NCBI GenBank assembly: GCA_900757865.1
Contig: CAAEPH010000031.1
Coordinates: 1-64,000, forward strand
Source: an uncultured Sutterella sp.
GTDB taxonomy: Bacteria; Pseudomonadota; Gammaproteobacteria; Burkholderiales; Burkholderiaceae_F
Direction: 5' to 3'
Length of the DNA stretch: 64,000 bases
Shown here: positions 7,705-17,494 of the stretch, piece after piece
How positions within the stretch are numbered: position 1 is the stretch's first letter
Layout of the letters: each line of letters opens with the position of its first letter
Made by a program: the position numbers and the translations under genes
The notes under the pieces: generated by a model
Told to the model about the DNA's origin: nothing
Database searches by the model: none
The model's input: only the letters and a program-made list of their open reading frames with translations

Positions 7705-10179
7705 GTGTTTCGTTTAACTTCCGCTTTTTCGCCCTCTTCGCTCACTCTGGACTCTCAGGATGCTCAGGTGCCTCTGGAGTCCACAGGGCGTCGTTTTTCA
7801 TTGGGGCACCTCTCGCGCTTAACCGCAAGTGTGCGAGCGACGGCCCTTGAGCGCGTCGCTCTTGCTCACGTCGTCGGCGCCTCGTGCGTCGCGATGGCGC
7901 TCGCGGCGGCTCCCACGGGTGGTGCACTGGCCGCTCCCACGATGGTGCCCTTGACCGATGCGCTCACGACCGCGACCGAAATGTTGCCCGATCTGATGCC
8001 CCCGATGACGCAGACCGTGTCGCTTTTTGATATCGCGATGGGCGGGCGCCCAAGTGGCGTTCGGCTCTCGGCACTCTATCCGCAGCGCTCCTTCACGTTT
8101 GGCTTGGGGCGCGATGAGGTGGCTGCGTCCGCGACGCTTACCTTGACGGCAACGCCCTCGCCCTTTATGACGCGCGAGTCGGTCGTGAACGTCATCGTGA
8201 ATGACCGGGTGATCGGTTCCCTTAAATTGCCCGCAAGCGTTAAAGCGAACGCAGGAGCGACCTCTCAAACGACAACCCTCGCCTCGTCAGGTGCGACGAC
8301 GGCGAACGCACAGCCCGTGACGGCCACGTTTACGCTTGATGCGAAGGCGCTTCGCGGCTACAACCGTATTGACCTGGAGTACCAGGGGGTGATGGGTGAA
8401 GCGTGCGCGAACCCCGTGGACGAACGCCTTTGGGCCGACATTGCCGCCACGTCAAGTTTGGTGCTCTCGGTTCAGAAATTACGTATCGAAAACGAACTCA
8501 CGTATTTGCCTCAACCCTTCTTGGTGAAAAACCCCTTGGCGCAACAAACGCTGCCCTTTGCGTTTGACGCTACGCCCACAACGGGGATGCTTGAAGCTGC
8601 CGCCATGATGGCCTCGTGGGCGGGTCGTGAAGCGGACTGGCGCGGGGTGTCGCTGCCCGTTTACTACAACGAAGCGCCCGTTGACGCCCACTTTGTGACC
8701 TTTGTGACGCCCGAGCACAAACCCGCTTTTTTGGCCAACCTCCCCGATCCGACGGGGCCAGGCGTGGCGGTGATGCCCGCGCCCTTCTCGCTTTGGGCTA
8801 AAGTACTCGTGGTAATGGGCCGCAACGACGAAGAATTGAAAGTCGCTGCGCGCACCTTTGCAACCGGTAACGCCATTTTCTCGGGCTCACGCGTGACGCT
8901 CACCGAGACCCCCGACGTGCCCCCACGTGCGCCCTATGATGCGCCTCGGTGGGTGGCCACCGACGGCCCCGTGGCGCTCTCGACGTTGACCACCTATGCG
9001 GGGCAACTCAATACCCGCGGTGTGCAACCCGCCCCTGTCTACTTACCGTTCCGCTTGCCGCCTGACCTTTACACGTTTAGCCGTGAACGCTTGCCGCTTG
9101 AATTGGCGGTGCGCGCAACGCCCACGCCAAAAGGCGGTGAAGGCGAAGTGCGTGTGCGCCTCAACGGCTCGATGATTGCCGCGAAAGCCATTGACAAGAC
9201 TGTCACCGGCGAAAAGTCAAACGATGGGTTGTCGCTACTGCGCTTTTCCGCTATGAACACTGCCGCGGGCTTCTGGGATAGCCTGGGGGTACCTGGCGTG
9301 TGGTTGAAGCCCGAAAACGCGCTCGAAGTTGACTTTAGCTACAACGTGCCGCTTGCGAGTGGCTCGCCCACGGATTGCCGTTCCGCGCGCCCCATGGAAC
9401 GCCAAGGGACGGTGGATCCGCGATCCACGATCGACTTCTCGGGGTTCTACCACTGGGCTAAATTGCCCGACCTTGATCGCTTCACGCGCTCAGGGTACCC
9501 CTTTACGGTGCACGCGGACTTAAACGGCACCACGGTGGTGGTACCCTCTGCGCCAGATCGCGCCAGTGTCGCTGCCATGCTCACGACGCTTGCGCGCTTG
9601 GGTGCGCAGACGGGGGCTATTGCAACGCGCGTCAAGGTGACCACACCCGAGAAAGCTCAAGGGCTCAAAGGCGACGTGATGGTCTTTAGTCGCTTGACAG
9701 GGAACGTGTCGGTGGAACCCAGTCAAGCGCTCGTGACGGCGCTAAAAACCGCGATGACGACGTCCGCTGCTGTCGTGCCTGACGCACAACGCTTAGCGGG
9801 CTCGGCCATCGTCGCGATGGAAAACCCAGCTGACGCGGGGCGTTCCGTTGTGGGCGTACTCTTGGGTAATGCCGAGTCGGCAGCGCGTTTGACGCAAGCG
9901 CTGGCGACACCCGCGGAGCTCAACGCCTTGACGGGCGGCGCGCTCTTGATGACTGCCAATGGCGTCACAACCTTTGCACCTTCATCTACCTACGAGGTGG
10001 GCAGTATCCCCGCGACGGCCCGCATCTGGAACGCGCTCGCAGAGCGCCCCTGGTTGTTAGCGAGTACCCTTTTGATTGCGGCGGCGCTCTTTGCCTGGCT
10101 CGTCTACCTTTTGATGCGGCCTCGCATTCGTGCGCGACTCAAAACCCAAGCAGCGCCCGACAAAAAAGGTAACCACTAA
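7705..10179 (+). CDS. bcsB: Periplasmic cellulose synthase subunit BcsB
   Basis: This 824-residue protein follows bcsA and is the periplasmic partner that guides the nascent glucan. It starts at a GTG with AGGA upstream. It has a long N-terminal extension before a hydrophobic signal segment (SCVAMALAAAPTGGALAA). The C-terminus has the single transmembrane anchor typical of BcsB (about 775-800, LLASTLLIAAALFAWLVYLL), followed by a basic tail. The middle contains the alternating carbohydrate-binding and flavodoxin-like domains by family knowledge (ITPEHKP-like and RLPPDLYTF segments). It is essential for BcsA activity in characterised systems. Confidence 0.92.
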   Translation: MFRLTSAFSPSSLTLDSQDAQVPLESTGRRFSLGHLSRLTASVRATALERVALAHVVGASCVAMALAAAPTGGALAAPTMVPLTDALTTATEMLPDLMPPMTQTVSLFDIAMGGRPSGVRLSALYPQRSFTFGLGRDEVAASATLTLTATPSPFMTRESVVNVIVNDRVIGSLKLPASVKANAGATSQTTTLASSGATTANAQPVTATFTLDAKALRGYNRIDLEYQGVMGEACANPVDERLWADIAATSSLVLSVQKLRIENELTYLPQPFLVKNPLAQQTLPFAFDATPTTGMLEAAAMMASWAGREADWRGVSLPVYYNEAPVDAHFVTFVTPEHKPAFLANLPDPTGPGVAVMPAPFSLWAKVLVVMGRNDEELKVAARTFATGNAIFSGSRVTLTETPDVPPRAPYDAPRWVATDGPVALSTLTTYAGQLNTRGVQPAPVYLPFRLPPDLYTFSRERLPLELAVRATPTPKGGEGEVRVRLNGSMIAAKAIDKTVTGEKSNDGLSLLRFSAMNTAAGFWDSLGVPGVWLKPENALEVDFSYNVPLASGSPTDCRSARPMERQGTVDPRSTIDFSGFYHWAKLPDLDRFTRSGYPFTVHADLNGTTVVVPSAPDRASVAAMLTTLARLGAQTGAIATRVKVTTPEKAQGLKGDVMVFSRLTGNVSVEPSQALVTALKTAMTTSAAVVPDAQRLAGSAIVAMENPADAGRSVVGVLLGNAESAARLTQALATPAELNALTGGALLMTANGVTTFAPSSTYEVGSIPATARIWNALAERPWLLASTLLIAAALFAWLVYLLMRPRIRARLKTQAAPDKKGNH

Positions 10180-10195
10180 GGCGTGAGGAGCGAAG

Positions 10196-11413
10196 ATGAT
10201 GACAAAGACAACATTAACGGTAACGCTTCTGACGTCGGCTTTGGCGCTATTAACCTCTAACACCTGGGCGGCAACGGTGAACGCTTCGTTCGAACCGGTC
10301 GCGCCGGTGGCGAGCTCGACGGTGGCGACGAACGTCCCCACGCACGCAACGGTGCCCACGGACGGGTCGCTTTGGCCACGGTGGGTGGAATTTCGCACGG
10401 CGGCCGTGGAAGGCGGTCGCGTGATTGACCGCTCGGACGCGCGTTTAATCACCACCAGCGAAGGCCAGTCCTACGGGATGTTCTTTGCGCTGATCGCAAA
10501 CGATCGCGAGACGTTTAAAGCCATTTGGGATTGGACCAAAACTAACCTTTGCGCCGGCGACTGCGCGAAGACCCGTGTAGCGTGGCTCTGGGGCGCCAGC
10601 GCACCGGTGGTAGGCAACAACGCCAACGACGGCAAGGCTGTCACCTGGGGCGTGATCGACAGCAATAACGCAACCGACGCTGACCTCTGGATGGCCTACA
10701 GCCTTTTGGACGCCGAAAAGCGCTGGGGCGTCGCGAGCTATCGCACGGACGCGTTGGCGTTGCTTGAACGTCTTAAAGCCGACACCCGCGTGGTGCGAGG
10801 CTTGGGGCGCGTGCTGTTGCCCGCCAACGTCGGCTTTGAGAAAAACGGTGATGTGGTGCTCAACCCCTCCTACTATCCCATTTCGCTCTTAAAAGGTTTA
10901 GAGCGGGTGGATCCCTTCTGGCACGAGGTGCGCTTAGCGTCGCTGCGTGTGCTTTATCGCAGTGCAGAGAGTGGCTTTTCGCCCGACTGGGTGGCCTTTG
11001 GGCAACGCTGGGGCACGCGCAATCGTGACGAAGGCTCGGTCGGAAGCTGGAACGCAATTCGTGTGTACTTGTGGGCGGGGCTCATGAACCCGGAAGACCC
11101 GGATGCCGCCCGCTTGAAAGCCGCCTTGCGCCCGATGTTGGAGGTCACGCGCGCTGCGTTCTACACGCCGGAGGATACCGACACAGCCGCAAACACCGTC
11201 TCGACCTCAGGCCCCTTGGCCTTTAGTGCCTGCCTCTTGCCGTGGCTCAAAAACGAAAAGACCGGCGCCTATATTCGCTCTGGTCTTGCGCAAATGGCTT
11301 TGACCGGGGAAGATTACTATCGCTCAGTGCTGGCGCTTTTTGCGATGGGGTTTGACGAAGGCCGTTACGGGTTTGGTGAAGACGGGTCGTTGTGGTTGCG
11401 TGATCAGCCGTAA
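10196..11413 (+). CDS. bcsZ: Periplasmic endoglucanase BcsZ (GH8)
   Basis: The 405-residue protein has an N-terminal signal peptide (LTSALALLTSNTWAA) and a glycoside hydrolase family 8 domain. The general acid Glu lies in TSEGQSYGMFF (about residue 89) and the Asp of the second motif in NNATDADLWMAYSLL (about 160-163). BcsZ cleaves beta-1,4-glucan in the periplasm and is part of standard bcs operons. The spacing from bcsB is 16 bases with a GAGGAG ribosome-binding site. No bcsC follows, which is unusual. Confidence 0.92.
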   Translation: MMTKTTLTVTLLTSALALLTSNTWAATVNASFEPVAPVASSTVATNVPTHATVPTDGSLWPRWVEFRTAAVEGGRVIDRSDARLITTSEGQSYGMFFALIANDRETFKAIWDWTKTNLCAGDCAKTRVAWLWGASAPVVGNNANDGKAVTWGVIDSNNATDADLWMAYSLLDAEKRWGVASYRTDALALLERLKADTRVVRGLGRVLLPANVGFEKNGDVVLNPSYYPISLLKGLERVDPFWHEVRLASLRVLYRSAESGFSPDWVAFGQRWGTRNRDEGSVGSWNAIRVYLWAGLMNPEDPDAARLKAALRPMLEVTRAAFYTPEDTDTAANTVSTSGPLAFSACLLPWLKNEKTGAYIRSGLAQMALTGEDYYRSVLALFAMGFDEGRYGFGEDGSLWLRDQP

Positions 11414-11582
11414 TGGCACGCTCGTCGTTTTTAAATGCGCTCACTAACACCTTCCTTTGTGCGCTAATGACATCGCTGCAAAGGACTTTGATCGAAAGGA
11501 CGTGATGCTCTCGGGCACACGTCCTTTCGAGTATTCAAAGATTCGTAAGGGCGCATATAAGTTTGATCTGTATCAAGAATAT

Positions 11583-11638
11583 AGGGAAAACCCTCTGTTT
11601 TTTGTTAAGTGAAACGTTAGAGCCCTAGGAAAAACCCT
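11583..11638. promoter_or_regulatory. Two RGGG-W4-CCCT operator-like repeats
   Basis: AGGG-AAAA-CCCT lies at 11583-11594. A one-mismatch copy, AGGA-AAAA-CCCT flanked by CTAG symmetry, lies at 11627-11638. They are 44 bases apart, about four helical turns. A TAGAAT -10-like box follows at 11649-11654, upstream of the candidate sRNA. The same motif recurs elsewhere in the window. Confidence 0.5.
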
Positions 11639-11660
11639 AGTCGTTGAGTAGAATACCTCT

Positions 11661-11813
11661 TGCTCTCCTGTTAGACAATCTCTCTTCTCAAAGCTGAGAG
11701 ATTTTGTGGTTGGGAGGTCGAGAGGTTGACGACGTCGACCTACTACAATACGCGACCAGTTTCCTCCTTTAATGTGTTGCGTATTGTCGTTAAGCTCTCG
11801 ACCTCTTTTTTTT
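11661..11813 (+). ncRNA. Candidate sRNA with anti-Shine-Dalgarno loop and strong terminator
   Basis: The segment has a TAGAAT -10 box at 11649-11654. A first hairpin follows (AATCTCTC at 11677-11684 with GAGAGATT at 11696-11703). A second nested hairpin is closed by an 11-bp perfect stem (11714-11724 with 11795-11805) followed by eight Ts. Inside it, ACAATACGC (11745-11753) pairs with GCGTATTGT (11779-11787) and presents a 25-nt loop containing CCTCC. That loop shares TTTCCTCCTTTAA with the candidate sRNA at 31.3 kb. No plausible protein is encoded. Structure and terminator are seen directly; expression and function are inferred. Confidence 0.55.
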
Positions 11814-12146
11814 CGCCCACTTGCTTCCCTCCTTCTCCTATCTTTTCCATACTCTCCCTATTCTTTGTCTAGTTTTCGTTTGGGTCTTTTCTTGCGTCTT
11901 CACTTGGCGGTCTTCAAGTTGCCAGCCTTTCAGCTCCTGGCGATTGATCGTTTTCATGAGTTGCACTTTCGATAAGCTTGCCCATTCACAGGGGGCTCCG
12001 AGCGCGAGAGTGTCACCCGCGTTGAGCATGTGTAGTCATCAGTGAAATCACATTTTAGATGTCGAATTATCTGTTTAGGCTATGGGTTGGAAAAGGCTGT
12101 ACGATTGCTCTATAAATGGATCGGGAATCTTATGAGGAACGTTGCC

Positions 12147-12286
12147 ATGGCTAAAATGACTGAGCTCACCGTCAAAGTGGACCGTGACATCAAAGAGCAA
12201 TGCTCGAGGCTGAACGACTGGCCCATGATCCCAGTGTCAAACGCTTTAGCGATGTTGAGGAAGCGTTACGGGCGTTAAAGCGTTAA
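12147..12286 (+). pseudogene. DinJ/RelB-family antitoxin remnant with internal deletion and frameshift
   Basis: The first 18 residues (MAKMTELTVKVDRDIKEQ) are a typical ribbon-helix-helix start of DinJ/RelB antitoxins. The original frame then goes out of phase at GAGCAATG and ends at 12278. In the next frame the authentic C-terminus is readable: AMLEAERLAHDPSVKRF, then SDVEEALRALKR, ending at 12286. The core helices are missing, so an internal deletion joined the two ends out of frame. No toxin gene is adjacent. The decay is visible directly from the two frames. Confidence 0.75.
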
Positions 12287-12409
12287 GCCCTCATTTTCAA
12301 GTATTCTTCTATTTTAACCTCGCTCCTATCCCATCCCGGCAAGGCCAGAAACGGAGGCTTTCTCCTTCTCAGTTCACACGATCGTGCGACACAAGCGCGG
12401 TAACGACTG

Positions 12410-12643
12410 TCATCGCGCTCGTAGTCCTTGCGCTAACGCCTGGCGTACGTCTTCATTGGGTATTCCCAAGAAGTATCCTCTGCCCAACGTTGATCGTTCG
12501 ATGTCCTTTACGGTTAAGCACCCGGCTTGAAAAAGTGCCGTGACGGTATTCCACTCATTCAAAGATGCACCTTTATCAAACAACCCATTCGGGTGAAGGA
12601 CGTTTTGCCTTAGGCTCGATAAAATAGACACACTTTGCGTCAC
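12410..12643 (-). pseudogene. Fragment of an AAA-ATPase-like/PD-(D/E)XK protein
   Basis: This 77-residue frame contains ALFQAGCLTVKDIE, then GYFLGIPNEDVRQAL. That pattern is typical of the junction between the ATPase-like and nuclease domains of the large AAA-ATPase-like family (PF09820/PF08011), whose members exceed 500 residues. Neither the Walker A end nor the nuclease end is present, so it is a leftover fragment. The assignment is from memory of the family pattern and should be treated as tentative. Confidence 0.45.
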
Positions 12644-12743
12644 TCTGTTTCAGGCGTCACTCGGCCCTGCGTTTTTAGGGCTGGTGCACTAGCCGGCTTC
12701 AGTGCGCTACTTTCTATTTCTACAAAAGGCTACTCTTTTTGCC

Positions 12744-15700
12744 ATGAAACGACTCCTTGCGTTCAGTCAGCAAGCCTATGCTGAAGATCGTCCCCAATTG
12801 CTTTTTCTCGCCTCTTTGGCTGAAAGCCAAGAAGGACGCTTTTTGCTTGAGTCGTTACCCTCGGGTGCTGCCCCCGCTTTTTTCTTTGGGGGTGATTTAA
12901 CGGGTGCCGAGGGACAAGTGCTCTACGACGACACGCTCACGCTCTCAAAGCCCTTTGCTCAAGACTTGGGCCTTCAAGGCGACGAACATCGTGTATCGAT
13001 GACCTCACTCTTGGCAACTGAGACGGACCGGACCTTGTGGCACGCGGCGCTCGCACGTCTCGAAGCCGGCGACAAAGATGTATCGGTAGCCCTGCGTCTG
13101 TATCTTGACGGGGAAGTCGTTTGGACCCAAGTGCGCGTCGCCTCGGTGGCGGCCGCATTGCCTCGAGAAAACTCGATTGACGATGGGATCCCTTCCATCG
13201 CCTCGCTTGACATCATGAATACGCTCTCGCGCTTCGCAAGCGATGAGATCCCACACGACACCCGTCAGCCCATTAATGAGGCCGCTCATGAAACGACTGA
13301 GAGCTTAGCGACGGGCAAGCCCCTTGCCACTTCCACGTTGTCGAAGGAAGCGTCGAACACGTTCCTTTCATCGGGTTGCGCGAGTTCTCAGGGCGTCATG
13401 ATCGCTCGGGACCGTCAGGGCGCTACCGAAGTCACCGCCCACTCAGAGACCACCCGTCATCGCGTTGAAGTGGTGGAGCCCACCTCCCCCACCCTTTTCC
13501 CTTCGATGAGTTTACCCGCTTACGTGGGCAGTGTGGAGCGCTTAGACCTTCCACAGATCGTCGCTTCGCTCGTTGCGCGCACCCAGTTGCGTGCTGACGA
13601 ACAAGCGCAGGTGATCTCTGACTTAAAGCGCCTCACAGATCGCAACACGCTCATCGTGCATTTTGCGGGCTCCGTCGTGACGCGCTTTGGCTCGCTGGCC
13701 GATTTGGTGCGTCAGCACCTGCCTGCAACAGATTGCCCGCTCATTACCCCCGTCTCGCTCTTTGGTTCAGTTCTCGTAGGGCGCACGCTCAACGCCAACG
13801 TGGAGCGTCTTGAGCGGTTGCTCGACGACACGCTCGCCACCATTCGTGAGCGCTATGGGTTGGATGTGCACCCAGAGATGAAAATTCTCGCTATTCCCCG
13901 CGCACAAAGTTTGTCAGAGTACCGCATGGCGGTTCGCACGTACTTGGAAGCGATCGCGGGGGACACAATACACGAAGCCCTTCCGCCAGCGATGGCGGGC
14001 TCCACCGTACCCATTCGCTTGAATGCCCAAAAAACCTCAACAACGCCGACGTTAACGCCAACACCTACATCAACATCTACGCCCTCATCTTTGACTCAGG
14101 GCGCGTCATCGTCGACATCCGTCGCACATCCTCGCACCGGCTTGACGTTAACCCAAGTGATTGATTTGGCCGATGCCCTCACGAACGACTTTCAAGGCTT
14201 TACCCTTTACGTGCAGCTTCAAGTCGATGCCAGACGCCTCACCTACGCCGGGGCCGAGTGTTTGGTGCGCCTGGCGCAGCCGGGGCTCGATATTGGCCCA
14301 GCGCAATTCGTGCCCTATTTGGAGTCGGGGCCGCTGTCGCTCGCCTTTGGTCGACGTGTGGCAGAAATGGCGGTGGAAGCAGGGAAACGCTTTCAACGCG
14401 CTTTTGAGAAAGCCAAAGAAGAGGGCTCAGCGTCGGACACCTCAACGCTTGCTGACGACACCGGTCTATTTCGCTTGAGTTTTAACGTGAGTCCTCGTCA
14501 GATGGCGGACCACTTTTGGGTGCCTTTTCTCTCGAGCACGCTCGCGCAAGCGGGGCTCACGGGTGAGGCGTTTGAATTGGAACTCACGGAAACGAGCAGA
14601 GCGCTCTCGACTGAACGGTTAGCCGCGTGGATTGAGGCCTGTCGCTGTCTTGGGCTCACCTGGGCGTTGGATGATTTTGGGACGGGGTATAACGGCATTG
14701 ACGTGATGCTCAAAGGTCACTTTGATACCGTCAAGTTTGACCGTGCCTTCTTGTGTCAAGCGCTCTCTGACGCGGATGCGGAGGCCTTTTTAGCGCATTT
14801 GATTGAAGCGTGTCGCACCTCGGGCGCTGCGATTTGCTTAGAGGGCATTGAAAACGTCGACATTTGGCAACGCGTCGAGCGCTTTGGGGCGGACGCGTGG
14901 CAAGGGTTTTTGTTTGCCCGTCCTCTGCCCTTACCCGAAGCGCTTGCGCTCTGGCGCCGAGGCGTGGTGATCCCGGACTTAGGTCTGTACGACAGGGATG
15001 CTCAGCGCGATTGGCCTCACGACTTGGCAACTCGCGAGCACAGCACCCAGTTGCGTGCAGCGTTTCATGGCGCGGAGGTTGCCCACACGGTGTTGGGCGA
15101 AGTGCTCGACGGTTTGCATAATGGGCAGGACTTCAAGGCGAGTGCTCAACGCGATGCCATAAAGAGCGAGAACAAACCAGCCCATGCCCATGAGGAAGTA
15201 GCGGGATCGAACGTTCGTGCGTCAACTCTTGCTCCAACTGGGAACGATAGGGGTGTGCCGACGGACGGTCAACGTGAATCAATACACTCAATGAGCGCAA
15301 AAAACGCAAAGAACGCACCGAGCATCTCTGCCGACAAGGGTAACGCCGATTTGGGGGCGACCTTCACAGAAGAGCCCGACGCCAAGGACGAGCTCACCTC
15401 CGCCCCGATTCGCGCACCGCACTACACCACGATCGCATTTCGTCCCTTTATTGCGCTCTTTTTTGTCCCGATGGTGGCGCTGCTTCTCTTTATGACGGGC
15501 CTTTTTGTCACGTTTAATAGCGACATTGAGACCGAATCCACGCGCGTCACCAAAGAAGCCGTGATGCGAATTATGAATACCCAAAGCGCAGCGTTGCGCT
15601 TGGAGGCATTGCGTTCTGCCCTATCGACTCTGTCCGACACGGCGGATCCTCAGTCAGCACAAAACGCGTATCACGAGGCGAAGTCACTTCTTACCACCGC

Positions 15701-17216
15701 GAGCCTTGACCGTCACGGTGAAACCAAAGCCGGGATGAGCAATTTGTTGGGCTCGGTCGAGACCGTTTGGGCCCAGCGCCAAGCGTTTGACGCCAAAGCC
15801 CAAGCCGTGGACACGCTCTGGCAGACGCTTTACTTCAAGATGATGACCATCTCCGCGTTGTCCGCCGGCGCCAACCCGGGGCAGCTCCCCACGATGGAAG
15901 GCGCTGCGCGCGAGTTAACGCTCCAAACCGACGCCATCGAAGCCATGCACGCGATGGTGAAGCGTGCGATGGATGGCTACAGCTACATGTGCTCACGCTC
16001 GGCCATTTCGTCACGCTTGGCGTTTACGGACGACTTAATCATTCAATGTCGTCAGTTGCGCCGTACCGAGGATGACCTCCACAAGGCCATCGACGAGTTG
16101 GGTGAATTGCGAGCGCTATTTGGTGAAGAAATCGCGAGCATGGATAAAGACGCTGTCGCCTTGGAGCAGCACTTTGCGGACATTGAAGCGCGCGATTTGA
16201 TTTCGGATATTGATGTGGTCACGCAATTGACCGCGCGGTATCGCCCCTGGTTAGGCGCACTGCTCGTTGCCGTCATCCTTTTGGTCGTGATAGCAGGCTT
16301 TGGCATTTTCGCGGTGATGCGACCCATTGACCGGCTTTTGAAGGCACTGCACGCCTATCGGCAAGAAGGCTCAAAACCGGGCGACGGGATGCGCAGTCGC
16401 ATTCGTGAATTTAACGATTTGATTAGCTGGTTGCGCCTTTTTGTGGAACTCACCGATCAAGAACAAGCCAAGCGCACGGCCATTGCCTCGAAATACACCG
16501 AACTCTTAACGGAAGCGCATCGCGATTCACTAACCGGTGTAGCCAACCGTAGGGCGCTTCAAGAAGCGCTGACGCGAGGGGTGGCGTTACTGCCCGATAC
16601 CGCGGTCTTGATGATCGACATTGATCATTTCAAGGTCTTAAACGACACGCGCGGTCACCTCTTTGGGGACCGTATCTTGGCGCGCATGGGTGAAGTGCTT
16701 CGTCGCAACGTCTCGCACAAAGACAACGTCTATCGCTACGGTGGAGAAGAGTTCTGTGTGGTGTTAACGGGTGTGAGTCCCATGCAGGCGCAATCGGTTG
16801 CGAACCGCTTATTAACACGGGTGCGTCGCATTTCGCGATTAACCGCCGAAGAGTCGCGCGATGGCGAAAGTGCCACCCCGATGACGATCTCGATTGGGAT
16901 TTCGTCCGTGACCACACGCTTAGGCGAAGTGCCCCTTGAAACGCTCATCGCTGAGGCTGACGAAGCACTCTATCGCGCTAAAGCCCTTGGACGCAATCGC
17001 ACACAAACGTTTGTCGTGAGTGAAGCCACGCTCGCCAAGCGTGCTCGTCGTGGGCTGCGCGCACGAAGCCGACTTTCGCGTCGAGCTGGCAATGCGACGA
17101 CGCACCGTGGCACGCTGCCGTCAACGCAAGGACCGGAGAACGAGTCCAGCGATCGTGAGGCCATGGGTGTCACAAGCGACGCCAGTCACTCGCAAGGCTC
17201 GCTTTTTAAGGACTAA
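12744..17216 (+). CDS. Membrane-bound EAL/GGDEF cyclic di-GMP enzyme with unusual domain order
   Basis: The protein has about 1490 residues from the ATG at 12744; an upstream GTG at 12702 is possible. Its order is unusual. It starts with a PAS-like segment (about 30-150) and a region that may be a degenerate GGDEF domain (VTRFGSLADLVRQ). A full EAL domain follows, with ECLVR (ExLxR, 505), NVSP, ELTE, DDFG (643), VKFDR, EGIE (700) and QGFLF. Then come two transmembrane helices (about 900-925 and 1167-1192) enclosing a helical periplasmic sensor, and finally a C-terminal GGDEF domain with an intact GGEEF site (1333). The usual RxxD inhibitory site before GGEEF is not kept (SHKD). It probably makes and breaks cyclic di-GMP. 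Lying between bcsZ and bcsG, it likely tunes the PILZ-containing BcsA. Confidence 0.85.
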   Translation: MKRLLAFSQQAYAEDRPQLLFLASLAESQEGRFLLESLPSGAAPAFFFGGDLTGAEGQVLYDDTLTLSKPFAQDLGLQGDEHRVSMTSLLATETDRTLWHAALARLEAGDKDVSVALRLYLDGEVVWTQVRVASVAAALPRENSIDDGIPSIASLDIMNTLSRFASDEIPHDTRQPINEAAHETTESLATGKPLATSTLSKEASNTFLSSGCASSQGVMIARDRQGATEVTAHSETTRHRVEVVEPTSPTLFPSMSLPAYVGSVERLDLPQIVASLVARTQLRADEQAQVISDLKRLTDRNTLIVHFAGSVVTRFGSLADLVRQHLPATDCPLITPVSLFGSVLVGRTLNANVERLERLLDDTLATIRERYGLDVHPEMKILAIPRAQSLSEYRMAVRTYLEAIAGDTIHEALPPAMAGSTVPIRLNAQKTSTTPTLTPTPTSTSTPSSLTQGASSSTSVAHPRTGLTLTQVIDLADALTNDFQGFTLYVQLQVDARRLTYAGAECLVRLAQPGLDIGPAQFVPYLESGPLSLAFGRRVAEMAVEAGKRFQRAFEKAKEEGSASDTSTLADDTGLFRLSFNVSPRQMADHFWVPFLSSTLAQAGLTGEAFELELTETSRALSTERLAAWIEACRCLGLTWALDDFGTGYNGIDVMLKGHFDTVKFDRAFLCQALSDADAEAFLAHLIEACRTSGAAICLEGIENVDIWQRVERFGADAWQGFLFARPLPLPEALALWRRGVVIPDLGLYDRDAQRDWPHDLATREHSTQLRAAFHGAEVAHTVLGEVLDGLHNGQDFKASAQRDAIKSENKPAHAHEEVAGSNVRASTLAPTGNDRGVPTDGQRESIHSMSAKNAKNAPSISADKGNADLGATFTEEPDAKDELTSAPIRAPHYTTIAFRPFIALFFVPMVALLLFMTGLFVTFNSDIETESTRVTKEAVMRIMNTQSAALRLEALRSALSTLSDTADPQSAQNAYHEAKSLLTTASLDRHGETKAGMSNLLGSVETVWAQRQAFDAKAQAVDTLWQTLYFKMMTISALSAGANPGQLPTMEGAARELTLQTDAIEAMHAMVKRAMDGYSYMCSRSAISSRLAFTDDLIIQCRQLRRTEDDLHKAIDELGELRALFGEEIASMDKDAVALEQHFADIEARDLISDIDVVTQLTARYRPWLGALLVAVILLVVIAGFGIFAVMRPIDRLLKALHAYRQEGSKPGDGMRSRIREFNDLISWLRLFVELTDQEQAKRTAIASKYTELLTEAHRDSLTGVANRRALQEALTRGVALLPDTAVLMIDIDHFKVLNDTRGHLFGDRILARMGEVLRRNVSHKDNVYRYGGEEFCVVLTGVSPMQAQSVANRLLTRVRRISRLTAEESRDGESATPMTISIGISSVTTRLGEVPLETLIAEADEALYRAKALGRNRTQTFVVSEATLAKRARRGLRARSRLSRRAGNATTHRGTLPSTQGPENESSDREAMGVTSDASHSQGSLFKD

Positions 17217-17494
17217 AGTGCACTGCACGGGGCAGTCTACTGATGCAGAGGGGCTGAACGCCATTCTCCGTGAATCCCCGTGCCTTAAGAACACGATTTG
17301 ACGGCGGGGCTTTCATGGTACGCGCGGGTGAGCAACGTGTTTTTTCCTCCCCGCCCCACCCCAACGCGCGTCGATTTGGCGCATAATACCGCCATCTTTT
17401 TTTGTGCATCTCGCTTTCGTGCACACACTGCTTGGCCGTCTTATGCCTTGCGGTGTTGCCAACGTGACGAAGCGCTGTCGTAAGGATTTTTTAG

